Below, one piece after another: positions 23,840-36,300 of a stretch of 64,000 bases of DNA. The notes beneath the pieces are model-generated. The model was not told the DNA's origin and ran no database searches. It saw only the letters and a list, made by a program, of their open reading frames with translations. A program made the translations under genes and the position numbers. This stretch comes from Micractinium sp. NFX-FRZ (lineage: Eukaryota > Chlorophyta > Trebouxiophyceae > Chlorellales > Chlorellaceae): positions 1-64,000 of the forward strand of contig JAPTJF010000245.1 of the NCBI GenBank assembly GCA_029339195.1. The letters run 5' to 3'. The first letter of the stretch is position 1; the number at the start of each line of letters is the position of its first letter.

Positions 23840-26445
23840 GTGGTGGTGGCGTCACACTGGGGCTCACGGCCGGAGATGCTGCTGCTGCATCCTGCCTGCG
23901 GGGCGGCACTGCCGCCGCCGGTGCTGCCGCAGCTGCCAGCCCGCCCCCGGCTGCAGGCGGCAGCAGCTCCTGCCCATCCTCCTCCCCCTGCTGCCCTGCG
24001 CTGCCGACCAGCCCTGCCAGGTGCTGCAGGTCGACCGAGGCGGCGCAGGCGGGGAGGAGGGAGAGGGAGGCGGCCACAGCGTCGTCCACGCCCGCACCCT
24101 GCTGCCCGCCCAGCCGCGGGCAGCGCAGCACCACCAGGCGGCGGCGCTGCATGCCCAGCCTCAGGGAGGCCCCGGGCAACGAAGCAGCCGCGTCCTGCGC
24201 CTGCAGCGGGGGTGGTGTGACGGGGGAGGGAGGGCAGGGCAGGGAGGGAGGCAAGTAGGCGGTACGCCGAGTGTGCGGGGGGGGCACTCCCTGCACGGAC
24301 GGTGCGCCCGTATCCCCTGCGCCCCCCCCCCCCCCACAGGCCACCCTGCCCGCCCGCACCTGCACCCCACCCCACACCAGTGCAGCTGCCAACCAACCCT
24401 CTGGCCGGCCCGGCCCGGCCCCACCTGCGCCAGCGCGGCCGCCGCCTCTGCAAACAGCGCCTGCGTGGCGGGCTGCGCGATGTAATCCTCCGTCGCAGCC
24501 TCCAGGGCGGCCCACCGCTCCGGGTCGATTTCGTCCAGCTCCATGGAGCAGCGGGGGTCGCACGCACGGAAGCTGTGTGTTTGGGTGGGGGGTGGGGGGT
24601 GAAGGGTGAGGGGTGACAAGGGGGGAGGGGCGGGGGAAGGGTGGGTGAGGGGCTGGTGGCAGGACAGGAGGGAGGGAGGGAGGGAGGGGGAGGGCCCATC
24701 GCATTCCAAGCTCAGCAGGCTGGACCAGGCAGCAGCTGCATTGGGTGCACGGCACGTGAGCAGACGCGTGCATAGGACAAGAGGCCCGACGAGAGGCAGG
24801 CAGAATGAACGCTGGGGTGGGTGATCGGCCCGTGGTTGCAACACCTGGAGTGGTGCCCCACACTACATGCGGTGTGCCGCCACTCGGCCCCGCCTCCCTG
24901 CCCACCCCGACCCCGCCACCCCCCGCCCACACACCGGAAGTACTTGACGCCGGGCACCAGCGGCAGCAGCGTCGCCAGCGCCTCCTCCGCACGCTGCACA
25001 TCCGTGCTGCAGCAGGGGAGGGGGAAAGAGAAGGAGCATGCGGCCCGTGTGCAAAACAATGGAGGCGGCATGACGCACCAACAAGGCCATACATCTATTA
25101 ACGAGCCAAGCACCCCGGCCTTGCCACCTGCCCTGGCGTTCGCCCTCGGCCCCAACTGTCCCCCACGGCTGTCAACCTCCCCGCCATGCTGTCTCCCCGC
25201 CCCCCGCCCATTGTTTTCTATCAGTAGTTGTGCTGTGCACCCACCCATCCCACCCAGCCCCACCTGCTCTCTCTATTCGTGCTGCACTCCAGCCCCAGCC
25301 CCACCCGCCCCGACCTGCTCTCCATCAGTAGTCATGCTGCGCCCCAGCCCCACCCACGCACACCCGCCCCCACCTGCTCTCAATCAGTATGCTGCACCCC
25401 AGCCCCACCCACACACCCACCCGCCACCCACCCACCCCACCTGCTCTCAATCAGGATGCTGCCGGTCTCCATGAAGGAGGAGAGGCCCTTCTCGCGGCGT
25501 GCCGCCGGCGCCAGGCCCACCCCCAGGCTGACCATCAGTTCCAGCGGGGCCTCGGGCCACAGCAGCCGCGCCTCCTGCAGGCGCCAGGCAGCGGGGACCG
25601 GCAGGTGGTGGTTCAGCCGAGCCCAGCCATAGCTGCAACTTGCTCTCTTTCTGTCATTCAGCCATTCAGGTTTCCATTCAAACAATGCATGGCGGCGGGG
25701 ATCACACGTTTCTTGGCACACACACAAACACAGGGAAAGCGGCGGGTGTGCCCCCACCCACCTGCAGCGCTATGACGGAGGGGTTGTTCGCCGTCACCGC
25801 CCCGTCCTGGAACTTGTCGCCGCCGCAGCTGCAGAGGGGAGGGACAGGGCGCGACAGAGCATGTCGTTCAGAAAAGCCTACAGCTTGTTATGCTGTCTAT
25901 GGCAAGTTCCCTGTATAGTTGGGATTGGAGCAACTTTGCACACCGCGCCCCACGCCCACTCCGCCTGCTGCGCCCCCTCACCTCCCCTCTCCCGCTCCCC
26001 TCCACCCCGCCCCCTCCTGCCCCCACCTGAACTCTTCAAGATAGAAAGATGGCCCCACCTGAAGTCTTCCAGGTAGAAAGACGCCCCCACCTGAAGTCTT
26101 CAAGATAGAAAGATGGCCCCACCTTAAGTCTTCCAGGTAGAAAGATGCCCCCACCTAAAGTCTTCCAGGTAGAAAGATGCCCCCACCTGAAGTCTTCCAG
26201 GTAGAAAGATGCCGCCGAGGAGGCGCGCACCGCCTGCCACACCGGGTGCTTGCAGCTGCCGCCGTGCGCGCCCAGCTGCTGCGCCAGCGCCTCGGAGCCG
26301 GGGGGCAGCTGGTAGTTGCGGAAGACGTAGGGGGGCGCGGGGGAGACGGAGGAGAGGGTGGACACCAGGGCCACGGCGGGGGCGCCCAGGCCCACGGTGT
26401 CTGAGGGGAGGGGAGGGGGGAAAGGGAGGGGAGGGGGGAAAGGTG

Positions 26446-26483
<38 letters not shown>

Positions 26484-29400
26484 CAATGGCGGGCCAATGC
26501 CGTGTGTTGACGGAACAAGGGCGTGAAATTCAGCACGTGAAGCCAGTCCCACGGGCCGTGTGTTGACGGAACAAGGGCGTGAAATTCAGCACGTGAAGCC
26601 AGTCCCACGGACACTGCCCGACCCCTAATCCAATGAGGTCGAAGAATTTTGTGTCCCAACAGAACACCTCCCCCCTCACCAATCATGGAGTCCCCGATGC
26701 ACCGCTCCTCGGCTGCAAAGTCGCAGTACTCGCGCAGCAGCGACTCTGCGCGTGTGTGAAAAGGGTTGGGGCAGAGGGGGTGCAAGGTGGGAGGGAAGCT
26801 GCGCGCTAAACTGGCGGGATTACTCAAGAAGGGGCAAGGGGAGCTGTAGCAGCTGGGAGGGCAGCAGGGGTGGCGTGCGGCAGCAGGTGAAGGACCCACG
26901 CCCCACAGCACAGAGCTCACCGTCTTCCCCCACCCACCCTGCCGCCCACCCTGCTGCTCATCGTAACCCATCGAGCTGTGTTTGCACCCCACCACTTCAC
27001 TGGCAGCCAAGTCACGGACCAACCCCTGGGCGTACCCCCCACCCACGTGTACCCACCCACCCACCGTAGACTGCAGCGTCGTGTTTGTAGCCGACCACCA
27101 CGGCCCGCACATGCGAGGTCTTGTCGCGGAAGGTGCGGTAAAAGGACTGGGGGGGGGGGGGAAGGGACGGAGGGGAGGGGGCGGGGAGGAGGGCGCGGGC
27201 AGGGCAGGATCAGACGAGTCGGGGGACCCATCACGCTGCACACCCACCCACTCTCTCTCCTCATTCAAACCCCTGCCCCCCGCCCTCACCCAATTACACG
27301 GCACACACACCCACTCTCCCCCCACAACGCTACCCACCAATGCCACCCACCTCCATCCAGCTCTCCTCCTTGGAGTCTTTTGAGGTCACGGTGCGGGAGA
27401 AGACGCGGCGGCCCAGCACCTGCAGGCGCGGCGCGGGGGGGGGCACGTGTTTCGTGTTGAGGGGGAGGTGTGGGGGGTCCCTCAAGGGTGTAGAGCAGGG
27501 CCGGCTGGGGCGGGGGGTGCACACGCCTCTCACGCACACGCGCCTCTTACACTGGGGGCCTGCTGGGTGCTGAGCTTAAATGAGCTGCACTTAGTCTATG
27601 TGGCTAGCCCGCCAGCCCTCACCTTGTATATCTGCTCGCACTCGTCCAAGCTCATCCTGCGCAGGGCCAGCGCCACGGCAAGCAGGCCGCCCGTGCTGGT
27701 GCCCACTGCAGGCAGCAGGCACAGCGCAGCACACAGCGGGTCGGTGCAGTGCAGTGTAGGGCAGGGTGGGTGGGTGGGGCCTTCACACGCAGCAAGGCGA
27801 GGCGATGCCGCAGCCTGCCGCCGGCGCGCACTGGCATGCCTGCTCGTCTTCCCAAACCCCCCCGCCCTCCTCACTTGTGGCGGGCCCCACCACCTGACCC
27901 CCACCAAAGGACGCCCTCCATGCACAGCTTCTGTCAGTCCACAAAACCGAGCCCACCGTTACCAGCAGCACCAGCCACAACAACCATCCCCCCATACCCC
28001 TGCCCCCCCCCCCCCCCACCAATGAGGTCGAACAGCTCGTGTATCTTGCTGCCCGTGTGGCGCTCCAGCTGGCGCAGCAGGCGCACCGTGGCCATGCCCT
28101 TCATGCCGCCGCCGTCTGCGGGCGGGGGTTGGGGCAGCACAGCAAAGTGTATGGCTTCAGGAGTGGCGGGGTGGGCAATGGCAGCTACATGCCGTCGCCA
28201 TCTGCAGTGCGGGGGCGAGGCATAACACGTTTGCACACAGCAGCGTGGCTGGCTGGCAGGGGAAGTGGATGTGTGCTTGAGGGGAGGCCGGCCTGGGGGC
28301 ATGCTGCTGCAGGGGGCATGCTGCTGTTGTTGGCCACAGACAGGGCGGCCCAGCACGCCCAGGAGCCCACCGGCCCGCCCTTGCTGCCGCACACGCTGCT
28401 GCCATTTCCAACGCAGTGCCCACAGGCACGCAGCCGAACAGCAGCTACCCCAACGACAGACCACCTGCCCATTGCCGCTGCAGTACACAAATGCACAGAG
28501 CAGCAGCCATCTCAACGGCAGCACCCACCCATAGATAGGATGCGCACGCCGCGCCCTCGGATGGGTGCCCGCCCCACCGCCCGCCGCACCAGCTCGTTCT
28601 CCCCCAGCACCGCCAGCACGCGCAGCGCAGCGGTCTGCGGGGGGCAGGGCAGGCAGGCAGGCAGGCACAGGGGTTACAACGACTGTGAGAGGGGATAGGC
28701 ACCAGGCAGCTGTATGTTACAGGAGGCGGGGCAGCGGCGGCTCTTCTTTTTCAGGCGGCAGCTGATCAAGACAGCTCTATTGTCGAGCGGGCGGCACCAG
28801 GGGGCTTTCATGGTGCGGTGGGGGAGGGGCACTGCAGCATGCCAGGCAGCGGCGGCAGCAGAGGCCTTCAGAGGAGCATGTGTCCCCCCAACACCAACCA
28901 CCGCACTCACTCCCCACCATCACCCCCCAGCCCCGCCCACCTGCACCCGCAGCGGCTCCTCCCCGCTCATCGCCAGCGCCGACAGCCGCGCCATGAGCGG
29001 AGCGATGCGCGCCAGCCGCCGCCGGTTGTCGGGGCAGAAGGCCAGGTTGCCCAGCGCCTTGAGGGCCGCGGTGCGCACCTCTGGGTCCGCTGGCGGCTCC
29101 GCTGGCGCCACGCTGGCACCCCCGCCACCTCTGCTGCTGCCTGCTTGGACCCCCGCCCCTGCCCCGCCCCCCGCGCCTGGTGCCCCCGCTGTCTCCACCC
29201 CCACCAGCTGCTGCAGGCTGGCCAGCAGCGGCTCGCCTGCCAGCCGGGCGGCGGCGGGGGCTGATGAGTAGGCGATGGCCGCCAGCAGGCGGAGGAAGCT
29301 GAGCTGGCGGGGGGCGTCGACAGCTGGCAGCAGGCGCATGATGGCGCCCGCATCGTTCTCCACAACCGCCTCCGCCAGGGAGGGGCTGTGCTCTGCCAGC

Positions 29401-32400
29401 AAGGTGAGCGTGCGGCACGTCTCCTCCACCACCACAGGGTGGTCGGAGAGCGCCATGAGGACCTGGGGGGCAGTTGGGAGGGGCAGATGCAGCCAGTCAA
29501 AAAGCAACACCTGGCGTGGGTGCAACCATGCAGCAGTGCAGCAAGGCAGCTCTGGAAGGCAGGCGGAGCCAGTGTGGGAGCAGGCAGCACAAGGGGTGGG
29601 CAGTGGGGAGGGGGTGTTTGGGTGTGCCCAGGGTCCTTCCCTTTGTGCGCCAATACAAGCTGCCTCTCTCCGCCACCACACCCGCCAGCTGTGGCCCGCG
29701 CATCTGGCCGAACGCCCAAGCGGTGCCACATTCACTCAGTCCGACAGCTTAAGTCAGTTGTGTGGGAACCCCAATTGGTCCGGCCGACTCTTACCTGCCA
29801 TCCCCCTGCCCGGCCCCCCCACCCACCAGCTGCTGCAGCCCGTTCTCCTGCTTGGCCATCAGCTCCCGGTTCTTGGGGTCCTCCTCAGCCAGCACGCCTG
29901 CAGGATGGGTGGATGAGTGACGTTGTAAAAAGAAGGTGTGGGAAAAATCAAGGTAACAGTCAGCTCAGCTCCCGGTTCTCCCAATCCTCCTCAGCCAGCA
30001 CCACTGCCAGGGAAACGGACTTTCAAGGGCGCTAGAAGGAAGGAAAATGCAGCCGTGAGGATTCTCCTTGCCCGACAGGGGGCCGCAAGGGAAATTTCTG
30101 AAGAGGCGGGGTTTGCCGGGGGGAGTGTAAGACATGACGAGCAACAAGGCAAGGGGTCAGAGGGGTCGGGAGCGCCGGGGACAGAGCAGGACACGCGGCG
30201 AGCATTGCCCACCCGGCCCAACACGAGCCCTCACACTGCGCGCCGGCCAGCAGCGGGTGGTGCTTTGGCACACCTAGGCAACGAGCGCGAGGGTGATTGA
30301 AGGAAGAATCAAAGAAGCAGGCGGAGCGGGCACACCAGGCACTCACGCAGGGCGCCGGCCAGCAGGGGGTGGTGCCCGCTGGAGCGCCTGAGCATGAGGG
30401 AGAAGATGGGTCGCAGCTTGTCGGCCTGCTTGGAGTCCCAGAGGGCGTAGGAGGCGATGGAAGACGAGGAGGCACCCGCGGGCGGGGGCAGCACCTCCAC
30501 CTTGTAGTGGTGGAAGCCGGGGTCGGCGGTGACCCGCAGGTTGGCCACCTGAGGGGGGGGGCACAGGGAGAGTGGAGGACAACTGTGTTGACAGGGCTTT
30601 CAGGGTCGGCAGTTGGGACGCCGGGCTTGCCAACGGGCTCTGAGGAGGAAGAAGCACGCGGGCGGGGCAGTGTCTGAACACCAGGCAGCACCTGGCCTCA
30701 CCGCCTGCCGCTGCCCACCCGCCCCAGCCTGCACTGCCTGCCGCTGCCCACTCGCCCCAGGCTGCACTGCACTGCCTGCCGCTGCCCACCTGCCCCAGGC
30801 CGCACTGCATTGCCTGCCGCTGCCTGCCGCTGCCTGCCTCACCGTGAGGTGGCGCAGGTGCTCGCAGGGCGAGATTTCGGGCAGGAACTCGAGGGGGTTG
30901 TCGTACAGGTGGAGCACGCTGCGGGGGCGGGGTGGGGGGAGAAGAGGGCAGCAGGATGATGGGGCGAGGCTGTTGTGGGTGCAGCGCACTGCAAGGTGGA
31001 CTGACGACAGGACGGAGAGAGGAGAGCTGTGAGTTGCGCTGCAAGCCCAGCACGGCACCAGGGCCTGCGCTGATGTGGCCCGCTGCAGATAAATCCGGAA
31101 CGTTGGCAGGCCCCTGCCAAGGGCCAATCTCCACAGATGGGGGAAGCCCCTGCTGCGTCAGGCAGGCACTCCACAGGGCAGCTCTGCTATACACACACCC
31201 GCCGCCAATCCACGCCGCACCCAGGCGCCCCACCTGAGGTGCCGCAGCGATGCAAAGCTGAGGAGCACGCTGGTCAGGCGGTTGTGCTGCAGCGTCAGCT
31301 CCTCCAGCAGCGCGCACCGGCGCAGCTCGCCTGCAGAGCGGGGGGGCGTGCGGGGCGGAGGGAGGGCGGCAGCATGGGCGGCAACGTGGGGAGGACAGCG
31401 GGGTATGCGCGGGGTGGACACAGCGCGTGCCCCGCTGCGGCACTGCTTCCCAGCGGGGCATGTCATGCCCGCCGCCCTGCTGCTGCAACGGCAGACGGTT
31501 GAAGCGCCGCCAGGGTGGCGGCCCAATACAGGCTACCCCCTCTTCTGGCCTCCCCTCCCGGCCACCCTCGTCCAGCAGACGACGGCGCTGCTCTCCCTCC
31601 CCACGCGCCTGCCCTCCCCTCCCTCTCACCCGGCACTGTTATGAACTAATCATCTCCCCTGCCCGCCCCCCTCACCTCATCTCATCGTTTCCCCATCCCC
31701 ACCCCCACCCCTCACCCGGCAGTATTGTGAGCTGGTTTGAGTCAGCGGCCAGGATGCGCAGCTTGGAGAGCTTGCCGACGTCGGGGGGCAGGATGCGCAG
31801 GTGGTTGCCCACCACACGCAGCTCCTGCGGGAGAGGAGGAGGCACACACAGGCACACACAGGCACATGTGTTGACCCGGGGTGGAGGGCAAGAAGTGGGC
31901 TGATGAGTTTGGCATGCGCAGCTGCTGCTGTTGGGTGTGCGCAAAGGAAGCAAGGCAATGGTGGTGAGGTGGGGGCAGCGTGGGCGCAACCTCAGGGGGT
32001 CTGAGCCAGCAGCCTGGCCCGCACCTCCCCGCCAAGTGCCCCCCCCCCACACACACCGCACCCCACTGCTTTGCCCCAGGGCTCCTGGCATGCCACATAC
32101 AACGGCACACCGGCCCACACTCCACATCCACTTGCCCACCCCAGCCGTCCGCCGCCCGCCGCACAGGGCACAGCCCACCAGCCCACCCCGCACACCCACT
32201 TGCCCGCCGCACGCGCCCACCTGCAGCTCCGTGAGCAGCCCCATGCAGGCGGGCAGCGCGGCCAGCCCAGCGTGGCTGAGGTTGAGCACCCGCAGGGACG
32301 TGAAGCGGGCCAGCACGCGGGCGTCCGCCAGCGCCGCCACCGCGCCTGCGTCGCCCACACGCAGCCGCGTGACGCCGCCCACTTCCAGCGCTGTCCACAA

Positions 32401-32898
32401 CGCCAGGGCCACCGACGTGCTGAGCGCTGCGGTGCCACTGACTCGTGTCAGCTCCACGCCGCTCAGCTGCGCCCGCGTGGCTTGCACGCTGAGCGACAGC
32501 CGCACCGCGGGGGCGCCAAAGGCGGCAGCTGCCACCACCCCCAACGCTGCTTGCGGCTGCCCCACCAAAAGGCGCGCCTGCACATGCTCGAGCACTAACG
32601 AGGGGCTGGCCAGCGCATCGTGAAGCGAGCTCAGCACGGATGCCTCGCTGTCGCTGCTGCTCCAGCTCAGCTCCTGCCGCTGTGGCGCCGCGTCGTCGTG
32701 GCTGCACGGATGCAGGGGATGGCTAGTGCTTGGAATGTTGGCAGACGGTTGTGACAGGTACAGCAGGAACGCGCTGAGTGGATGTGATGCGGGTTGTGCA
32801 GCAAGGATCGCCTTGCTGGTAAGGCGGGCGCTGGCCGCGTAGGTATGCGGTTGCGGTTGGCGGAGAAGCGGCGGCAGCAGTGGCAGCGACAAGTGCAT
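22300..32898 (-). CDS. LRR-armadillo-patatin phospholipase (plant pPLAI type)
   Basis: Lipid acyl hydrolase. Leucine-rich repeats come first: SLRVLNLSHAGLAALPACMG (exon 32898-32221), ELRVVGNHLRILPPDVGKL (31825-31716), LEELTLQHNRLTSVLLSF (about 31330) and SVLHLYDNPLEFLPEI (about 30920). Armadillo-like repeats follow at 29462-28942 (VLMALSDHPVVVEETC; RTAALKALGNLAFCPDNRR). The patatin domain has the oxyanion motif DGGGMKG (28118), nucleophile elbow GTSTGG (27708-27625), VWQAVRASSAASFYLEDF (26400-26185) and the catalytic Asp in FQDGAVTANNPS (25828-25763). Then come EARLLWPEAPLELMVSLG (25580-25443), an exon at about 24572-24425, a long Ala/Ser/Gln-rich linker (24202-23123) and a last exon ending at 22300. 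The LRR-ARM-patatin order matches Arabidopsis At1g61850 (pPLAI). Divergent from APC2 across 438 bp. Several introns carry copies of exon edges. Confidence 0.9.
25244..25465 (-). repeat. Intronic copies of the METGSILIES exon end and its donor
   Basis: On the minus strand, the exon end at about 25443 reads ATCCTGATTGAGAGCAG|GTGGGG. Three further degenerate copies of TGATTGAGAGCAGGTGGG with a GGGGCTGGGGTGCAGCAT flank follow in the intron, near 25370, 25315 and 25265. Period is 50-65 bp. Confidence 0.8.
26024..26215 (-). repeat. 32-bp tandem array made from an exon end plus its splice donor
   Basis: Six copies start at 26024, 26056, 26088, 26120, 26152 and 26184. On the minus strand the unit is TTCTACCTGGAAGACTTCAG then GTGGGGGCATCT. 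The uppermost copy is the end of the patatin exon (SFYLEDF) with its donor CAG|GTGGGG; the other five lie in the intron. At 32 bp the unit is not a multiple of three. Confidence 0.93.
26439..26482. repeat. (GT)n microsatellite
   Basis: A run of about 20 GT dinucleotides within an intron of the phospholipase gene. Confidence 0.95.
26499..26610. repeat. 56-bp tandem duplication in a phospholipase intron
   Basis: 26499-26554 and 26555-26610 are two adjacent copies beginning GCCGTGTGTTGACGGAACAA and appear identical. They lie next to the (GT)n run. Confidence 0.93.
30225..30375 (-). repeat. Intronic copy of the HHPLLAGAL exon end
   Basis: The exon end near 30345-30375 (CACCACCCCCTGCTGGCCGG) is copied at about 30236-30262 (CACCACCCGCTGCTGGCCGG), about 110 bp further into the intron, including a donor-like GTGAGGGC. 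Confidence 0.8.
30680..30840 (-). repeat. Intronic minisatellite after the LRR exon ending HLTVR
   Basis: On the minus strand, units of GGGCAGCGGCAGGCAGTGCA plus GCCTGGGGCGAGT-type sequence repeat three to four times immediately after the exon that ends at about 30845. Confidence 0.8.
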
Positions 32899-33336
32899 GC
32901 TGCCAGCTTCGCTTGCCGCAGTCCAAATATCCGAGGTAGCTTGCTAGAGGCTGTCAAGGTCGAAATATTGGCTCATGGAAGCCCAGCGGCGCACCTGCTT
33001 GTAAAGTCCAGCTCGAGGCGCCACACATCGGGCTGGGCCTTCCTAAAAGAAAACATGGCGGGACCCAGAGTGAATGGGGAAACCTAGAGCACGAAATGTC
33101 GCCTCCTTGAAACGGAGGTCCTGCTGCGGCCCTGCTGCGCCAGCCCTGTCCCATTTGCAGTCCCGTTTCGGTGTCTGCCATTGCCAGCAGCGATCAGCAG
33201 TCAGTTCACTGCCTGGCAATCTTTCCAAGGCGGCTTCAGGCTTAGCTCTGATCACATTGTCGCTGGCCCATTTGCTTCTCCCCTGCTGCCCGCGCACATC
33301 CTTGATTACATAACAACCCATAGTCATCCATCCAGC
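32899..33336. promoter_or_regulatory. 438-bp divergent promoter region (phospholipase / APC2)
   Basis: The two start codons (32898 minus, 33337 plus) are 438 bp apart and face away from each other, so both 5' UTRs and promoters must lie here unless upstream non-coding exons exist. It is less GC-rich near 33290-33320 (TTGATTACATAACAAC). No defined promoter motif could be assigned. Confidence 0.5.
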
Positions 33337-36300
33337 ATGTCCACGGCGGCCGCCGCCGCCTGGGTGCAGTTTGCCGAGGCCAGCTCGGCGGCACTGGCGG
33401 CGGGAGCGGGGACGGGCGGGTCTGGCGGCTTGCCTGACACTGCCCTTGGCACTGAGCTCGCATCCGCCATCGATGGCGTGACCTCGCAAGGCCTGGCGCC
33501 CCTGGTGCCGGCGCAGCTGCTGGCGGCAGCTGCAGGGGCGCTGCAGGCGCGCCTGGCGCAGCTGCTGGGCACGCTCGCGTCGGTGACGGCGGGGCTGGGC
33601 GAGCAGGCAGACGAGGGCGAGGAGGAGGAGGAGGAGGATGAAGATGAGGATGAGGCAGAGGAAGAGGATGGGGAGCAGCAGCAGGGAGGGTTCACTGCAG
33701 AGGTGGAGGCCTCGCTGGCGGAGGTGCTGCGGGTGAGGCGGCCGTGCAGCTGAACCGGCGCGGCCTGTGCATCTTTCTTCCTGCCGGCCCCGCCTTGCTC
33801 TCCTGCCCTGCCCTGCCCTGTCCTGCACATCTGCCCTCCTGCATGCCTCCCCTGCATGCCTACAAGTGCTGCAGCCACACACCTGTACCCTCATTGCCCG
33901 CCCCGCCCACCTGTCCACCCACCCACCCACATACCCACCTTCGCCACCTGCGCACCCGCCCCGCAGGAGATGTGTGCTGCGGTGGAGTCCTCAGCAGAGC
34001 TGCTGTCCCAGCTGTGCAGCCGCGTGCTGCGCAGCCAGCCGGCGCTGGGGGCAGCCGACCGCGCGGCGCTGCTGTCCGCCTGCCAGCGCTTCCGGCGGCA
34101 GGCGGCCGCCACAATCGTGGGCGCCCAGGGCGGCGTCAGCTGGCCAGGTGGGCTTGCGCACGGGGGAGGCGGGGGAGAGGGTTGGCAGGGGATGGCGGGG
34201 TGTCCGGCCGTGGTAGGGGCCAGGGGGACAGGCTTGGAGCTGTGGAAGTTGGCAGGCAGGTAGGGAGGGGGTCTCTCTTGTCTTTGCAAGGAGCCGTCAA
34301 AGTGGGTATGAGCTGCCTCGCCTTGGGCCCCCCTTTAGCCAATATCAATAAAAACAGCTGTCCTCTCCCTTGTGCCCGCAGCCCTGCTGTACCGGTACTA
34401 CCAGCATAAGCTGCGCCAGCTCAGCCGGGCAGCGGAAGCGCAGCAGGAGGCGGAGGAGGCGGAGGAGGCGGCGGGGGAAGGCAGCATGCAGGGCATGGAG
34501 GACGGGGAGTTTGGGGGCGGAGGAGGGGGCGGCGGGGGGGCGGCGGCGCTGGAGCCGGGGTGGGCGGCGCCGCTGCAAGACATCTCTGCTTACCTGCGTC
34601 TGCTGGGCATGGAGGTGAGGCGGTGCATGGGCAGGATGCAAGGCAGTGGGTGGGTGGGCTGACCGGGCTGGAGTGGAGGCAGGAGGCGTTTGCTGCTTTG
34701 TCGTGTGCCCGTCTGCCCAGCTCCCCCCCGCCCCACCCACCCAGGCACAACACCCACCCCAACCCTCAGTGGTCACCCCTGCTCCACCCCATACTCATGC
34801 AGGCGTTGAGCGAGGAGGCCTTTGCCGCCGTGGTGTGCCGGCACCTGCGGGAGCGGCTGGTGCGCCACGCGGCGCGCGCCTTTGACCGGCGCATGCTGGA
34901 GCCGGCGCTGCGCTACTCGGCCACCACGCCCCTGCGCTTCCTGGCGCTGGTGCTGCCGCAGGGGGTGAGGGGGCAGGGGCCGGGCTGGGGCTGGCATGGT
35001 GGGGTGGGGTGGGGGGAGGGTGGGCTGCTAGCCAAGCGCTGGCTCTTGGCGGGCGGGGGCAGGCGAGGCTAATGTTTGGGTGGGGCCGCAGCATGTGCAT
35101 CCGGGCAACTGCTGGCTGGGGGGCACACAGAGCGGCAGGCAGTCTGTCCGTGCTCGCCCCCTGCCTGGGCGCTCCACACCTGGGCCTCTGTTGCCAATGC
35201 CGCCCTCTGTCACAGCCGCACGCTGTGCCCAACTACCTTGGACTGCAACATGCCCGCCCACTGCCCGTCCCCCACCTGTGCAGGCGGCGGGCGCCGCGGC
35301 GCTGCGCCAGTGGCGCGCCCGCCTCAGCTACTATGTGTACGAGACGGTGGGGGGGCTGCGCATCGCCGACATGTTTGACATCGTGGTCGACTACCCAGAC
35401 AGGTGGGCTGCTTCTAAATGATAGTCAAAAGCTTAAATGTGCGACTTCTTTTTGACAATGTGGTCGACTACCCAGACAGGTGGGCCGCTTCCTGCTTGAC
35501 CTGTGCTGTTGAGTGGCGTTGTGGAGTTGCTAGTGTCTAAGAATGTGGTGGACTGCCCAGACAGGTGAACAAGGCTTTCGTTTGGAGTGCAACAGCGCAA
35601 GTGACAGCGCAAGTGTGCTGCTATCTGTTTGAGGCGGCTACCGTGTGTGCGCACGGCACGGTGGGGGGGCTGCACACGCCAGGTGCAGTGGACTGCTTTG
35701 CAGACAGGTGCAGCAGGGGTGTGCGCCGCCTTTCTTGTTCCCAACAAATGGGCGGGGCGGATACCCATCCCAACCCAGCGCCCCCCTTACCGCCCCTCCC
35801 TCACGCTACCCGCCGCCCCCGCCCTGCCGCACCGCAGCCTGCCCGCCATCCACGACATCCGAGACTGCCTGCAGAACACAAACCTGCACCGCCGCTTTGT
35901 GGCGGCTTTCAGGCAGGCGCTGGTGCAGCGCCTGCTGCACCCAGGCGAGGCGGGGGGGGGGGGGGCGGGGAAGGCTAGGCTTGCAGGCGGGGAAGACGAG
36001 GGGGCCTGCACAGGGGCTGCACAGGGGCTGTGCTGTGCTGTGCTGCGCTGTGCCAGGGCAGGGCAGTGTGCTGTGCTGTGCTATGCGGGGGCAGGGGCAA
36101 GGCAGTGTGCTGTGCAAAGGCAGGGCACTTGCCCCGGCGCCTGGCGCCAGGGCTGCCTGCTGGGACGACCGCGATGCCCCGCCTCTGCCGCCAACATATG
36201 ACACCGCCATGTGATACTCGTGCGCCAGTGAAGCTCAAACTCACAAGCGCCCTCCCATTCATCCCCCTCCCCCGCTGCCCAGGCGCCGCCACCGCCGACA

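Noticed and set aside
23088..25094. 668-codon open frame on the minus strand
   Set aside because: It reads through several introns of the phospholipase gene and matches the real protein only within the exon at 24202-23123.
26024..26215. CRISPR-like array
   Set aside because: The units are directly adjacent 32-bp tandem copies without unique spacers and derive from an exon end in a nuclear gene.
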